Source of the DNA: Desulfamplus sp.
GTDB taxonomy: Bacteria; Desulfobacterota; Desulfobacteria; Desulfobacterales; Desulfobacteraceae
Length of the DNA stretch: 34,228 nt
Direction: 5' to 3'
NCBI GenBank assembly: GCA_015232465.1
Contig: JADFZO010000029.1
Location: 1 to 34,228 of the forward strand
The notes beneath the pieces were generated by a model. The model made no database searches, was not told where the DNA came from, and saw nothing but the letters and a program-made list of their open reading frames with translations. Positions 1 to 9,795 of the stretch are shown here, in pieces. Within the stretch, counting starts at the first letter, position 1; every line of letters starts with the position of its first letter. The position numbers were made by a program, and so were the translations under genes.

Positions 1-330
1 TGGAGAGTTCAATGCCTGCTCAAAAGATGATGGAACAGCTGTTATCTGCTCTGGTGCCTCAAAAATCTCAACATCTCGCGAGCTTCTAATGCCTGTAGCT
101 GCTCTTGCCCGCCTCTCTTGTTCAACTATTGGCTGACGCTGAATTTTATTCATCTCTTTGCGTCTCTGTTTAAGATATTTTCTATCTGGTCTTGAGACTC
201 TTCCTGCAGCTGACAGCAGTGCAATTCTTTGAGACTCTGGAATATTGGCAATAATTTCAGTCTGTTCAGCCATATCTTCAAGCATGGCAATACATTTGTC
301 TATCTCTTCAGGGGAGTAAATTTTTTTCAT
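1..330 (-). CDS. N-terminal 110 residues of a gene cut by the window edge; possible SDR-family N-terminal extension
   Basis: An open minus-strand frame runs from an ATG at 330 off the left edge of the window with no stop, giving 110 residues. The protein starts MKKIYSPEEIDKC. It continues as a charged, helical segment with a stretch LLSAAGRVSRPDRKYLKQRR, then a motif ATGIRSSRDVEIFEAP. It has no signal peptide, membrane helix or nucleotide-binding motif in the part visible. From memory, some Desulfobacterales short-chain dehydrogenase/reductase-like proteins begin with a similar segment before their Rossmann domain, but the catalytic part would lie outside this window. The call is therefore tentative, while the frame itself is well supported. 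The ribosome binding site is weak. Being 5'-complete and 3'-truncated, it may be any protein with this N-terminal extension. Confidence 0.55.
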   Translation of the reverse strand, partial: MKKIYSPEEIDKCIAMLEDMAEQTEIIANIPESQRIALLSAAGRVSRPDRKYLKQRRKEMNKIQRQPIVEQERRARAATGIRSSRDVEIFEAPEQITAVPSSFEQALNSP

Positions 331-412
331 CTTATTTCTATGCTTTGTATATTGGTTTGGATTTTCTATAATATGCTTTTTCTGGCTTTTGGATTTTTAT
401 GGGAGATCAAAC

Positions 413-443
413 AAAAAAAGGTTACAGCTGTCAGGCTGTAACC
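413..443 (-). terminator. Intrinsic terminator of the tRNA-Gln(CUG) transcript
   Basis: Read on the minus strand, GGTTACAG and CTGTAACC form a perfect 8-bp stem with an 8-nt loop, followed at once by seven T residues. It begins 13 nt beyond the encoded CCA end of the tRNA, which is the expected place. It also separates the tRNA from the minus-strand gene starting at 330. Confidence 0.88.
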
Positions 444-456
444 CCTTGATTTTATA

Positions 457-530
457 TGGCTGGGTGACAAGGATTTGAACCTCGATTGACGGAGTCAGAG
501 TCCGCAGTCCTACCATTGGACGATCACCCA
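457..530 (-). tRNA. tRNA-Gln (anticodon CUG)
   Basis: The minus strand folds into a full cloverleaf. The acceptor arm is TGGGTGA paired with TCACCCA, the discriminator is G and the CCA end is encoded. The anticodon stem is GCGGA/TCCGT around the loop CTCTGAC, which puts CTG at positions 34-36. The T-arm has GGTTCAAATCC. A U1-A72 first pair with G73 is typical of glutamine tRNAs. It has its own promoter and terminator. The UUG isoacceptor lies at 18529-18603. Confidence 0.95.
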
Positions 531-545
531 GCAAACAATGGGGTG

Positions 546-574
546 CTTATACATCATGGAAATCTTTGAGTCAA
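546..574 (-). promoter_or_regulatory. Sigma70-type promoter of tRNA-Gln(CUG)
   Basis: On the minus strand, TTGACT (569-574) and TATAAG (546-551) are separated by exactly 17 bp. The -10 element ends about 15 bp before the tRNA 5' end at 530, so the transcript would have a short leader. Both hexamers are close to consensus and the position fits, so this is the clearest promoter in the window. Confidence 0.8.
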
Positions 575-596
575 CATTTTATTGTTAAAAATAGAT

Positions 597-647
597 TTTT
601 AGAGCCACCAACATCAAGATTAAAGATTGATTATTAGGCTCTTAAAA
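597..647. repeat. Long imperfect stem-loop in the uvrB leader
   Basis: TTTTAGAGCC (597-606) can pair with GGCTCT-T-AAAA (637-647) with a single bulged T. Inside the loop, ATCAA and TTGAT can form a second short helix. No T-run follows on either strand, so it is not a standard terminator. It lies 65 bp upstream of the uvrB start and could be part of an mRNA leader or a protein-binding site. Only the pairing is seen; function is unknown. Confidence 0.45.
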
Positions 648-649
648 GC

Positions 650-666
650 TATATTTATCAAATATA
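650..666. promoter_or_regulatory. Palindrome upstream of uvrB, possible operator
   Basis: TATATTT and AAATATA form a perfect 7-bp inverted repeat around ATC, 45 bp before the uvrB ATG. AT-rich palindromes arise easily by chance in this base composition. It does not match a LexA box that I know, so the operator role is a guess. Confidence 0.3.
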
Positions 667-711
667 AATCATACTAATAATCCAATAAATTATCGAGATT
701 TTCGGAGATGA

Positions 712-2808
712 ATGAGCTACCAATCTGTATCCCCATTTAAACTTGTATCCCAATTTAAACCAACTGGAGATCAGCCAGAGGCAATTGAGTATCTTGCAAA
801 AGGGCTAATTGATGGAGCAAAGCATCAGGTTCTGCTTGGAGTTACAGGCTCAGGCAAAACATTTACAATGGCAAATATAATTGCCAAAGTTGGAAAGCCA
901 ACATTAGTTGTTGCACCAAACAAAACCCTTGCAGCCCAGCTTTATAATGAATTTGTATCCATTTTTCCCCACAATGCAGTTGAATATTTTGTCAGCTACT
1001 ACGACTACTACCAACCAGAAGCCTATATCCCATCAAGTGATACATATATCCAAAAAGACTCTGCTATCAACGAGATGATCGACAAGATGCGACACTCTGC
1101 TACCAGATCACTTCTTGCAAGAAGAGATGTTATTATAGTTGCAAGCGTCTCGTGCATATATGGACTTGGTGCTCCAGAAGATTACCTTGCTCTGCGTGTT
1201 GAGATTAGTGTTGATATGCAGATCAAAAGAGAGAAACTTTTAGCCTCATTAGTCAACATACAGTATGAGAGAAACGATATTGATTTTCATCGCGGCACAT
1301 TTAGAGTAAGGGGCGACAGGGTAGAGATTTTTCCTGCCTATGAGGAGGATAAGGCTCTTAGAATTGACTTTTTTGGCGATACGATTGAGAGCATATCTGA
1401 AATTGATCCACTTAAAGGAAAAATCCTAAATACTCTGCAAGAGACAGCAGTTTTTCCAGCATCTCACTACGTTACAATGAAACAGACTCGAGATCGGGCA
1501 ATTAAGAGCATAAACGATGAGCTTGCACTGAGGCTTGAGTATTTTTATAAAGAGGGAAAACTTCTTGAGGCACAACGTATTGAGGAGCGAACCCGCTACG
1601 ATCTTGAGATGATAATTGAGATAGGCTACTGCACAGGGATTGAAAACTACTCACGCCACCTTACAGGCAGAAACGCAGGAGAGCCTCCGCCAACACTGCT
1701 TGACTATTTTCCTGATGATTTTCTTATATTTTTTGATGAGAGCCATATCTCTGTTCCTCAAATTGGTGCAATGTATAAAGGCGATCTATCCCGAAAAAAC
1801 ACACTTGTTGAGTATGGATTTCGTCTGCCATCTGCTGTTGATAATCGTCCTCTTAAATTTGAGGAGTTTAAAGATAAAATATCTCAAGTTATCTATGTCT
1901 CAGCTACCCCTGCTGATTATGAGATTGAAAAGGCAGAAGGCAAGATTGCAGAGCAGATTGTAAGACCAACTGGGCTTCTTGATCCTGAAGTTGAGGTTAG
2001 AGATGCAAAACATCAAGTTGATGATCTTTATGAAGAGATAATAAAACGGATAGAGCCAGAAAGAGCAGAGCTAAAAGAGCGAGTTTTAGTTACCACCCTC
2101 ACAAAAAGAATGGCAGAGGATTTAACTGACTATTTGTCAGGGCTTGGAATAAAGGTTAAATATCTTCACTCTGATATTGGAACAGTTGAACGTATTGATA
2201 TTATTCAAGATTTACGTAAAGGAATATTTGATGTTCTAATTGGTATAAACCTCTTAAGAGAGGGGCTTGATATTCCTGAGGTGTCGCTTGTTGCCATTTT
2301 AGATGCAGACAAAGAGGGTTTTTTACGCTCATACCGCTCTTTAATTCAGACATTTGGGCGTGCTGCAAGAAATTTGGCTGGAAAGGTTATAATGTACGCT
2401 GAGAGAGTTACACCATCAATGAAGCGGGCAATTGAGGAGACTGAACGAAGACAGATTATCCAAAGAGAATACAATAAAAAGCATGGAATTGTGCCATCAA
2501 CTATTCAAAAAGAGCTTAAACTATTTGATTACACTATGGAAAAAAAGGTTGGTTCACCTCAACTTTTTGAAGTGGCTGATAATAAAGCTGCTGACGACTT
2601 TGATCTTATGGCAGTTGCAGAGAGCGTAGATTCATATCGCACAACTAAACCAATAGATAGAAAAATAGATAAAAACTTAGAGATAGATAAGCAAATTAAA
2701 GCTCTTGAAATGCAGATGAAACAGGCAGCCGCTGATTTGGCATTTGAAAAAGCTGCTGAAATAAGAGATAAGATCAAATATCTTAAAGAGTTAAAATTAC
2801 AAAAATAA
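712..2808 (+). CDS. uvrB: UvrABC excinuclease subunit B
   Basis: UvrB is the damage-verifying helicase-like subunit of nucleotide excision repair. It takes DNA from UvrA, checks the lesion with its beta-hairpin and recruits UvrC. The 698 residues match the family length. Visible signatures in order are: the N-terminal [11 protein letters not shown]; Walker A GVTGSGKT (residues 43-50); the beta-hairpin [12 protein letters not shown] (about 96-107); DESH in place of DEAD (342-345); helicase motifs V and VI near [13 protein letters not shown] and QTFGRAARN; and a C-terminal UVR motif (about 655-695) that contacts UvrC. GGAG at 704-707 lies 4 nt before the ATG. The gene is preceded by a structured leader but I see no LexA site. 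It appears intact, and the next gene starts 39 bp downstream. Confidence 0.97.
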   Translation: MSYQSVSPFKLVSQFKPTGDQPEAIEYLAKGLIDGAKHQVLLGVTGSGKTFTMANIIAKVGKPTLVVAPNKTLAAQLYNEFVSIFPHNAVEYFVSYYDYYQPEAYIPSSDTYIQKDSAINEMIDKMRHSATRSLLARRDVIIVASVSCIYGLGAPEDYLALRVEISVDMQIKREKLLASLVNIQYERNDIDFHRGTFRVRGDRVEIFPAYEEDKALRIDFFGDTIESISEIDPLKGKILNTLQETAVFPASHYVTMKQTRDRAIKSINDELALRLEYFYKEGKLLEAQRIEERTRYDLEMIIEIGYCTGIENYSRHLTGRNAGEPPPTLLDYFPDDFLIFFDESHISVPQIGAMYKGDLSRKNTLVEYGFRLPSAVDNRPLKFEEFKDKISQVIYVSATPADYEIEKAEGKIAEQIVRPTGLLDPEVEVRDAKHQVDDLYEEIIKRIEPERAELKERVLVTTLTKRMAEDLTDYLSGLGIKVKYLHSDIGTVERIDIIQDLRKGIFDVLIGINLLREGLDIPEVSLVAILDADKEGFLRSYRSLIQTFGRAARNLAGKVIMYAERVTPSMKRAIEETERRQIIQREYNKKHGIVPSTIQKELKLFDYTMEKKVGSPQLFEVADNKAADDFDLMAVAESVDSYRTTKPIDRKIDKNLEIDKQIKALEMQMKQAAADLAFEKAAEIRDKIKYLKELKLQK

Positions 2809-2847
2809 CCAACAACACGCTTAACAATTTTAAGGATAGCAAAAGCA

Positions 2848-4854
2848 ATGACAAATTTTCCCCATATTTTTAATCCAGTTAAAATTGGTTCTATGGTTTC
2901 TAAAAACAGACTTATGATGTCTGCAATGAGCATAAATTTTGGCGTTGACGATAAATGCCATGTTACAGATCAGTTGACTCAATATTTTGTTGAAAGGGCA
3001 AAAGGAGGGGTTGGCATGATGCTTGTTGGCGGAGGAAGTGTCCACCCTGGAGGTCAAGAGCTGCCTGATCTGCCTATTTTATATGAAGATAGCTCTATCC
3101 CTGCACTTCAAAAAATGGTTGAACAGGTAAAGCCTTATGGCGTTAAATTTGGAGTTCAACTGATGCACGGAGGACGACAATCATACCTTCCCCAAAAGGT
3201 TGCACCATCTCCCATTCCTGCTCCAGCAGTTGTAAAGGGCGAAGTTAGGGCACTTGAAGTTGATGAGATCAAAGAGCTTGTAGAGTGCTTTGGTAATGCC
3301 ACAAGACGCTGCAAAGATGCTGGATTTGATTTTGTTGAGATTCATGCTGCACACGGCTATTTGATAAATCAGTTTATGTCTCCAAACTCAAATATCAGGC
3401 AAGATCAGTATGGCGGAACATTTGAAAATAGAACCCGTTTTTTATTTGAGATAATTGAAGATATAAAAATAAAGGCTGGGGAGGATTTTCCAGTTGGTAT
3501 TCGCATTAATGGCAGAGATTACATTAAAAACGGCTGGGAGCTTGAAGATGCTGTAAAACTTGCACCCCTGCTTGAACAGGCTAAAGTTGCCTATCTGCAT
3601 GTATCTGGCGGAGTTTATGGCTCCACGGAGCTTACTATCCCATCTATGTACTCTGCTCACGGCTGTTTTGTCTATATGGCCCAAGAGGTTAAAAAGCATG
3701 TCTCAATTCCAGTTATCACTGTTGGAAGAATAAAGTCCCCGCTACTTGCTGAAGAGATTTTAAGAGATGGAAAGGCTGATGTTGTCTCAATGGGGCGTGC
3801 TCTGCTTGCTGATCCATATCTGCCGATAAAGGCACAAGAGGGCAAACTATCTGAAATACGCCCATGTATTGGGTGCTGCTTGGGTTGTATTCATGCAGTT
3901 TTGGCAAAAGAGCCTGGAGGGTGCGTTGCAAATCCTGATGTTGGAAGAGAGTATAAACTAAAAGAGGAGCATCAAAAAGAGAATCGTTTTTTCACAAATA
4001 ATTTAGAAAAACTATCCAAAACAACATCTGAAAATGTATCTGAACAAAAATCCAAAATCTTGGTTGTTGGAGCTGGAGCTGCTGGTATGGCTGCTGCTCG
4101 CCTATTTGCAATTAGGGGTCATAAAGTTGTGGTTGTGGAAAAAAAGCAAAATTCAGGTGGTTTGCTCTTGCTTGCCTCTAAAGCACCAGGACGTGGTGAA
4201 CTTGGCGATATTCTTGAGTTTTTTAAAAATGAGCTTCAAAGGCTAAATGTTGAGATAGTTTATGGAAAACCACTTGATGAAGAGATTTTAAAATCATTTA
4301 ATCCAGATAAAGTTGTTGTAGCAACTGGTTCAATGCCAGATATGCCAATGGTTAAGGGGCTTTTTCAGAGTAAGATGGAGGTTGTAACCAGTGTGGATAT
4401 TATGGAGGAGTCCAATCAGGAGGCTATTCCAACTGGTAAAAAGGTTATTGTCATAGGCGGTGGAATGACAGGTCTTATCACTGCTGATTACATTGCTGCC
4501 CAAAACAATGAGGTCTATGTACTCAACCGAAAAAAGAGCTATGCAGAGGAGATGTCAGCCAATGACCGCTACTATTTAAGGGAGAGCCTTAAAAAGAGAG
4601 GGGTTATACTTTACAAAAATGTGGCGATTGATAAATTTACAGATCGTGGCGTGGAGTTTCATATAAAAGATGGTGAAGCTGTTTTTATAGATGGGTGCGA
4701 TATGGTTGTTATTTCAGAAAAATATACACCGATTAGAGAGATTAAAAAATTTGAGCCTTTAACCAGTGCAGATTTTCATTTTATCGGTGATGCCAAGTTA
4801 CCACGACATCTTATGTATTGCATAAGTGAGGCTGAGGAGATTGCAAGATCATAA
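2848..4854 (+). CDS. NADH:flavin oxidoreductase / 2-enoate reductase-type iron-sulfur flavoprotein
   Basis: This is a 668-residue, two-part flavoenzyme of the 2,4-dienoyl-CoA reductase / 2-enoate reductase / trimethylamine dehydrogenase family. Residues 1 to about 370 form an old-yellow-enzyme TIM barrel for FMN, with the motif EIHAAHGYLINQFMSP. A 4Fe-4S cluster would be held by C340, C343, C347 and C359, in the family spacing C-x2-C-x3-C-x11-C. From about 390 a Rossmann domain starts with VVGAGAAGMAAARLFA for FAD, followed by a second nucleotide-binding fold with VIGGGMTGLITADY for NAD(P)H. Such enzymes reduce activated C=C bonds, passing electrons NAD(P)H to FAD to 4Fe-4S to FMN. The substrate cannot be read from the sequence. 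Neighbours give no hint. An AAGGAT-like Shine-Dalgarno lies about 11 nt before the ATG. Confidence 0.9.
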   Translation: MTNFPHIFNPVKIGSMVSKNRLMMSAMSINFGVDDKCHVTDQLTQYFVERAKGGVGMMLVGGGSVHPGGQELPDLPILYEDSSIPALQKMVEQVKPYGVKFGVQLMHGGRQSYLPQKVAPSPIPAPAVVKGEVRALEVDEIKELVECFGNATRRCKDAGFDFVEIHAAHGYLINQFMSPNSNIRQDQYGGTFENRTRFLFEIIEDIKIKAGEDFPVGIRINGRDYIKNGWELEDAVKLAPLLEQAKVAYLHVSGGVYGSTELTIPSMYSAHGCFVYMAQEVKKHVSIPVITVGRIKSPLLAEEILRDGKADVVSMGRALLADPYLPIKAQEGKLSEIRPCIGCCLGCIHAVLAKEPGGCVANPDVGREYKLKEEHQKENRFFTNNLEKLSKTTSENVSEQKSKILVVGAGAAGMAAARLFAIRGHKVVVVEKKQNSGGLLLLASKAPGRGELGDILEFFKNELQRLNVEIVYGKPLDEEILKSFNPDKVVVATGSMPDMPMVKGLFQSKMEVVTSVDIMEESNQEAIPTGKKVIVIGGGMTGLITADYIAAQNNEVYVLNRKKSYAEEMSANDRYYLRESLKKRGVILYKNVAIDKFTDRGVEFHIKDGEAVFIDGCDMVVISEKYTPIREIKKFEPLTSADFHFIGDAKLPRHLMYCISEAEEIARS

Positions 4855-4921
4855 TTTAACCATTATGAAAAATAATATATCTTTTAATCTAATCATAGCA
4901 GAAGAAACAAGGAGCACGATA

Positions 4922-7801
4922 ATGGTCATAGTGGAACGATCTATCTCAATACTCTATACCTTAGCTATTATGATGGCTATTTTGCTCTTCCCACTTGGGG
5001 CTATTAATAGTTACAGCCAAACCAAGAGCGTTAAAATACTTATTTTCCACTCATACCATCAAGGCTATGAGTGGAATGAGTCTATCCACAAGGGTATAAT
5101 GGAGAATCTTAACAATACTGACAATACAATAATCTATACCGAACATCTTGACGCACAGCGAAATAGCTCAAAAGAGTATCTTGATCTTATGGAGGCTCTT
5201 TATAAAAATAAATATAAATCAAAACAGATATTTTTTGATCTAATCATTGTAAGTGATGATAATGCTCTCCAGTTTTTAAAAGCTAAAAAAGATATATTTG
5301 AAATAGAAGCAGACACCACCCCTCCAATTGTCTTTTGCGGTATAAACAACTTTGATCCCAAAAACTTTGAGGGGTTGACCAACTATACAGGCGTAAATGA
5401 ACAAATCTCTGTTAAAGAGACTTTAGAGCTTGCCTTCAAATTGAGACCAAATGCAAAAAAGGTGGCTGTAGTAGTTGGCTCTTCGATTACAGAGCAGAGA
5501 AATCTTAAGATATTTCAAGAGACAATATTAGAGGTGCAAAGCAGATTACCCCTAAACTATTTAAATAAACTTGAATTAGATGAGCTTAAAAATAGGCTTA
5601 AAGATTATGACATTGATGATATTCTTATAGTGTTGGGTCCGCTTTTATCAACGCCTTCTGGCAAAACTTATAGTGTAAAGGAGACCATTGAGTCCATAAA
5701 GAGCAGCAGCGAGGCAGCTATATTTGGTTTTTGGGATTTTATGCTACCATTTGGTGCACTTGGAGGCAAAGTTAATCACGGCTACTCACAAGGTCAGTGG
5801 GCTTCAAGGATTGCAACTCGCATCTTAAATGGCACACCAGTATCTGAAATACCAGTTCAGATGATAAGTCCAAACAAATTTGTCTTTAACGATGCAGCAC
5901 TTGAGAAGTATAATATCTCATATAATATGCTTCCTCCTAAATCTATAATTATGAATAAAACTGCAAAAGGGTTAATTAAGGAGTGGGACGCTATTGCTCA
6001 AAACAGCTTTTTTGGTTATGAGATGTTTGAAAAGCATGGTACTATGATGTGGTTATCAGACCCTAAAACAGGTATTATAATTGATGCAAATCAGGCTGCT
6101 ATTGACTACTATGGCTATCCAACCCTTACTGGCATGAAGCTCTCTGACATAAACCTTTTATCACCAGATGATACTTTTAAACTTATGCAAAGGGCAAAAA
6201 ATGGAGAGCTAAATAACTTTCAATTAAAGCATCGTCTTGCAAATGGGCGAATTATTAATGTTGAGATACATACCTATCCTATAAAAGTTTCTGGTAATAC
6301 GATTTTGTTTGCCATAATCAACGATATTACCTCTAAATTGGAGGCTGAGGCTGCTGTAAAAAATAGAGATTCTTTAGTAAGAGCCAGAGAGGCTGCCATA
6401 TTTTTTATACTTTTAATTGCATTTTTATTTCAGTCCGCCCTTATTTTTTATCTTTATCAAAACATCAAAAAGCTAAAAAGTGCTGAAGAGAGAATTAAGA
6501 GATCAAATGACGAGCTACGTCAATTAATTAAAGAGCGTGAGATAGCAGAAGAGGAGAGGGAGAAGTTGCAAGGTCAACTTATTCAATCTCAAAAGATGGA
6601 GTCTATCGGCAGACTTGCTGGTGGTGTTGCCCATGATTTTAACAACATGCTTGGGGTTATTCTTGGACACTCAGAGCTTGCACTTTATGAGGTAAATACC
6701 AATAACAGACTCCATCAAAGCCTTGAGGAGATACGAAAGGCTGCAAAACGCTCTGCAGATTTAACCCGCCAGCTACTTGCATTTGCCAGAAAACAGACCG
6801 CAGCCCCTAAAGTGCTTGATCTTAACCATACTGTTGATAGCATGTTAAAGATGCTAAATAGGCTAATTGGTGAGAATATTGAGCTTATTTGGCTTCCTTG
6901 TGAAAACTTATGGAGAGTTTTAATAGACCCTTCGCAGATTGATCAGATACTTGCAAATTTATGTGTAAATGCTAAAGATGCAATTGCTGGTTCTGGTAAA
7001 GTTATTATAGAGACACAAAATATCACATTTGAGAGCAGCGATTGTGTAGAGCAATTAAAGCACACTGATATTATAATCACATCAAACCATGAGATGCGAA
7101 AAGATCATGAGGGCTGTATCCCGGGTGATTTTGTAGTTCTAACAGTTAGCGATAATGGTTGTGGAATGGACAAAGAGACTCTTGATAGAATATTTGAGCC
7201 TTTTTTCACAACCAAAGATATTAGCAAAGGCACGGGTCTTGGTCTTGCCACTGTTTATGGAATTGTTAAGCAAAACAGTGGATTTATAAATGTTTATAGC
7301 GAGCCAAATGGTAAAAATGGGGGTAGCAGCAGTGGTACAACATTTAATATATACCTGCCTCGATACATTGAAGATAGCGGTGCTAAAATCGCTCCTAAAG
7401 ATGAGGCAAAGCCTATTTTGCATGGGTACGAGACAATACTTCTTGTTGAAGATGAACCATCTCTCTTAGAGATGACAGCAATTATGCTCAAAAAACTTAA
7501 CTACACAGTTCTTGCTGCTGGTAGCTCGCAAAGGGCAATTGAGATTGCTCGTGATTATGATGGTAAGATCAACCTTTTGATGACTGATGTTGTGATGCCT
7601 AAAATGAATGGGCGAGAGCTTGCCATAAAACTTACATCACTCTATCCTGATATGAGATGCCTATTTATGTCAGGCTATACTGCTGATGTTATAGCACATC
7701 ATGGCGTTTTAGATAAAAGCGTTCACTTTATACAAAAACCATTTGCTCTAAAAGATATTGCTCTAAAAATAAGAGAATCTTTGGGTCACAAGGAGTCTTA
7801 A
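4922..7801 (+). CDS. Hybrid sensor histidine kinase with ABC-substrate-binding-like sensor, PAS and receiver domains
   Basis: This is a membrane sensor kinase of 959 residues from the ATG at 4922, chosen because AAGGAG (4909-4914) lies 7 nt upstream. The longer frame overlapping the previous gene has no such site. An N-terminal hydrophobic segment (about 8-30) exports a region (35-350) resembling the ABC-transporter substrate-binding family PF04392. A PAS domain follows (about 370-480), then one membrane helix (about 492-513), a coiled coil, a dimerisation domain with the H-box AHDFNN (phospho-acceptor H571), and an ATPase domain with DNGCGMD and GTGLGLA. A C-terminal receiver has D889 in MTDVVMP. 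The order implies that the PAS domain is outside the cytoplasm. It probably senses a small ligand. No DNA-binding regulator is encoded nearby. The next kinase starts 3 bp after its stop. Confidence 0.9.
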   Translation: MVIVERSISILYTLAIMMAILLFPLGAINSYSQTKSVKILIFHSYHQGYEWNESIHKGIMENLNNTDNTIIYTEHLDAQRNSSKEYLDLMEALYKNKYKSKQIFFDLIIVSDDNALQFLKAKKDIFEIEADTTPPIVFCGINNFDPKNFEGLTNYTGVNEQISVKETLELAFKLRPNAKKVAVVVGSSITEQRNLKIFQETILEVQSRLPLNYLNKLELDELKNRLKDYDIDDILIVLGPLLSTPSGKTYSVKETIESIKSSSEAAIFGFWDFMLPFGALGGKVNHGYSQGQWASRIATRILNGTPVSEIPVQMISPNKFVFNDAALEKYNISYNMLPPKSIIMNKTAKGLIKEWDAIAQNSFFGYEMFEKHGTMMWLSDPKTGIIIDANQAAIDYYGYPTLTGMKLSDINLLSPDDTFKLMQRAKNGELNNFQLKHRLANGRIINVEIHTYPIKVSGNTILFAIINDITSKLEAEAAVKNRDSLVRAREAAIFFILLIAFLFQSALIFYLYQNIKKLKSAEERIKRSNDELRQLIKEREIAEEEREKLQGQLIQSQKMESIGRLAGGVAHDFNNMLGVILGHSELALYEVNTNNRLHQSLEEIRKAAKRSADLTRQLLAFARKQTAAPKVLDLNHTVDSMLKMLNRLIGENIELIWLPCENLWRVLIDPSQIDQILANLCVNAKDAIAGSGKVIIETQNITFESSDCVEQLKHTDIIITSNHEMRKDHEGCIPGDFVVLTVSDNGCGMDKETLDRIFEPFFTTKDISKGTGLGLATVYGIVKQNSGFINVYSEPNGKNGGSSSGTTFNIYLPRYIEDSGAKIAPKDEAKPILHGYETILLVEDEPSLLEMTAIMLKKLNYTVLAAGSSQRAIEIARDYDGKINLLMTDVVMPKMNGRELAIKLTSLYPDMRCLFMSGYTADVIAHHGVLDKSVHFIQKPFALKDIALKIRESLGHKES

Positions 7802-7804
7802 ATT

Positions 7805-9766
7805 ATGAAATTTCCATACAACATAGCCACCTGTAAAAAGGGTGAAGAGAGATCAGAAGATTTAGATAGCCTCTGCAACGCTCTATTTGAGATAAATACT
7901 GCTGGAGTTATGATAACATCTCTTGAAGATGGACTCATTCTTGATCTAAACGATAGTATGCTAAAAATAATTGGCTACTCTCGAGAAGAGTGCATAGGAA
8001 AGAGTGTTTTTGATATTGGATTTTATCCAAGCAGTGATATTAGAGAGAGATTTATTAAATCTCTTGTAGAAAAAAAGCAGATTCTAAATAAGGAGTTCTC
8101 ATTTTTTACCAAATCTGAAACTCTCCATTATGGTATCTACTGCTCAAAGATGGTTGAGCTAAAAAAGAGACCCTGCATATTTACCTCTATGTTTGATATT
8201 ACTGGTAAAGTTGATGCACAGACCTCTGTTAAAAATAGTGCCAGTAAATTTATAAAACTATTTCAATCAATACCTGATATGCTATTTGTTGTTGATCAAT
8301 CAGGCAAGATACTCTACACAAACAAGGCTTCACAGGAAAAATTGGGGTACACATCTCTAAATTTTAAATCAATGCACATTTTAAACATCTATCCACCAGA
8401 TAAAAAATATGATGTTATCAATATTGTTGGAAAGACTCTATCAGGCAGAAGCTACAAAAGCTCAATTCCACTATTAACATTTAATGGCAACAATATAGAT
8501 GTTGAGACAAAGGCTGTTTTAACCAATTGGGATAATCAAGATGTTATACTCATAATATCAAGAGATGTTACTGAACGGATTTTGATGAGAAAAAAGCAAA
8601 AAGAGCTTGAGACCATGCTTCGGCACACCCATAAAATGGAGGCAATTGGGGCACTTGCTGGCGGAATTGCCCACGATTTTAACAATATCCTATTTCCCAT
8701 CACAGCATATTCAGAGATGTTAAATGATGCCTTAGCTGCTAAAGGTGCGTCAGATAATTCAAATCCAAATTTTGATGACCTAAAAGATTATGTAAAAGAG
8801 ATATACTCAGCAGCCATGAGGGCAAAAGAGCTTGTAAAGCAGATTTTAACATTTAGCAGAGAGGCAAACCATGAGATTCAGCCTGTTCAGCCCATACTAA
8901 TAGTAAAAGAGGCGATAAAACTTATCCGCAAAACTCTGCCTCAAAGCATTAAGGTAAACTATTACATAAATCAAGATTGCAATATGGTGATGACTGATCC
9001 AACGCAGATATACCAAATTATAATGAATCTTATGGTAAACGCTTTTCATGCAATGGAGCTATCTGGTGGAACTCTTACAGTTACTCTTGATAATAGAGAT
9101 GAGGAAGGGGTAAAGTATGTCTATATTTCAGTTTCAGATACTGGAATTGGAATGGACGAGCTGACAATTGAGAAGATATTTAACCCCTACTTTACCACAA
9201 AACCTCAAGGCAAGGGGACGGGTCTTGGTCTTTCTGTTGTGCATGGGATTGTTAATCTCTATAAGGGTAAAATTTCTGTTAAAAGTGCGATTGGCAAAGG
9301 TAGCACATTTGATATTTTGCTTCCAGCAATGGAGGGCGATGAAAAAGAGTGCTTACCAGTTGAGACTAAAACCATAACTAATGGTTGCGAAAGGATTTTG
9401 CTTGTTGATGATGAGGCGACAATCATAATTCCGCAGACAAAAATACTTGAGCGGTTAGGCTATAAAGTTACATCATTCACAAGCAGCGCAGAGGCTCTAA
9501 AGGCATTTGAAAAAGAGCCTGAAGCGTTTGATCTTGTGATAACTGATCTCTCAATGCCCAACATTTCAGGCACACAGCTATCTGAAGCAATACTTAAAAT
9601 ATCCCCTAAAATGCCAATAATAATGTGCACAGGTTTTAGTTACAACTTAACATCTGAAAAGATAAAAGAGATGGGTATAAGTGCTCTGCTGACAAAGCCA
9701 ATAATAAGGGCAGAACTTAGCAGAGCTATAAGAGAGATTTTAGATTCAAAAGATTGCAACAAGTAA
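7805..9766 (+). CDS. Soluble PAS-PAS hybrid sensor histidine kinase with receiver domain
   Basis: This 653-residue kinase has no membrane segment, so it should sense an intracellular cue. Two PAS domains (about 25-135 and 150-262; note GLILDLNDSMLKIIGYSREE and GKILYTNKASQEKLGYT) precede a HisKA domain with AHDFNN (phospho-acceptor H290). The ATPase domain carries DTGIGMD and GKGTGLGLSVVHG, and a CheY-like receiver has phospho-acceptor D581 in ITDLSMP. AAGGAG at 7790-7795 lies 9 nt before the ATG and inside the end of the preceding kinase gene, so the two are co-translated. The kinase/receiver architecture parallels its neighbour, suggesting related paralogues or a shared phosphorelay. Ligand and target are unknown. 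Confidence 0.92.
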   Translation: MKFPYNIATCKKGEERSEDLDSLCNALFEINTAGVMITSLEDGLILDLNDSMLKIIGYSREECIGKSVFDIGFYPSSDIRERFIKSLVEKKQILNKEFSFFTKSETLHYGIYCSKMVELKKRPCIFTSMFDITGKVDAQTSVKNSASKFIKLFQSIPDMLFVVDQSGKILYTNKASQEKLGYTSLNFKSMHILNIYPPDKKYDVINIVGKTLSGRSYKSSIPLLTFNGNNIDVETKAVLTNWDNQDVILIISRDVTERILMRKKQKELETMLRHTHKMEAIGALAGGIAHDFNNILFPITAYSEMLNDALAAKGASDNSNPNFDDLKDYVKEIYSAAMRAKELVKQILTFSREANHEIQPVQPILIVKEAIKLIRKTLPQSIKVNYYINQDCNMVMTDPTQIYQIIMNLMVNAFHAMELSGGTLTVTLDNRDEEGVKYVYISVSDTGIGMDELTIEKIFNPYFTTKPQGKGTGLGLSVVHGIVNLYKGKISVKSAIGKGSTFDILLPAMEGDEKECLPVETKTITNGCERILLVDDEATIIIPQTKILERLGYKVTSFTSSAEALKAFEKEPEAFDLVITDLSMPNISGTQLSEAILKISPKMPIIMCTGFSYNLTSEKIKEMGISALLTKPIIRAELSRAIREILDSKDCNK

Positions 9767-9795
9767 AAGCAAAAAAAGGATAACCTAATAGAGGC

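Noticed and set aside
229-441. Open frame of 70 codons on the plus strand
   Set aside because: It lies antisense to the start of the minus-strand gene and runs through the tRNA terminator hairpin; no ribosome site and a low-complexity hydrophobic product.
531-711. LexA (SOS) box before uvrB
   Set aside because: None of the LexA site types I know (CTGT-N8-ACAG-like or others) is visible in the leader.
4826-4921. Longer N-terminus for the first sensor kinase
   Set aside because: It would overlap the flavoprotein gene and has no ribosome site, whereas the ATG at 4922 has AAGGAG at 7 nt and is followed directly by the export signal.
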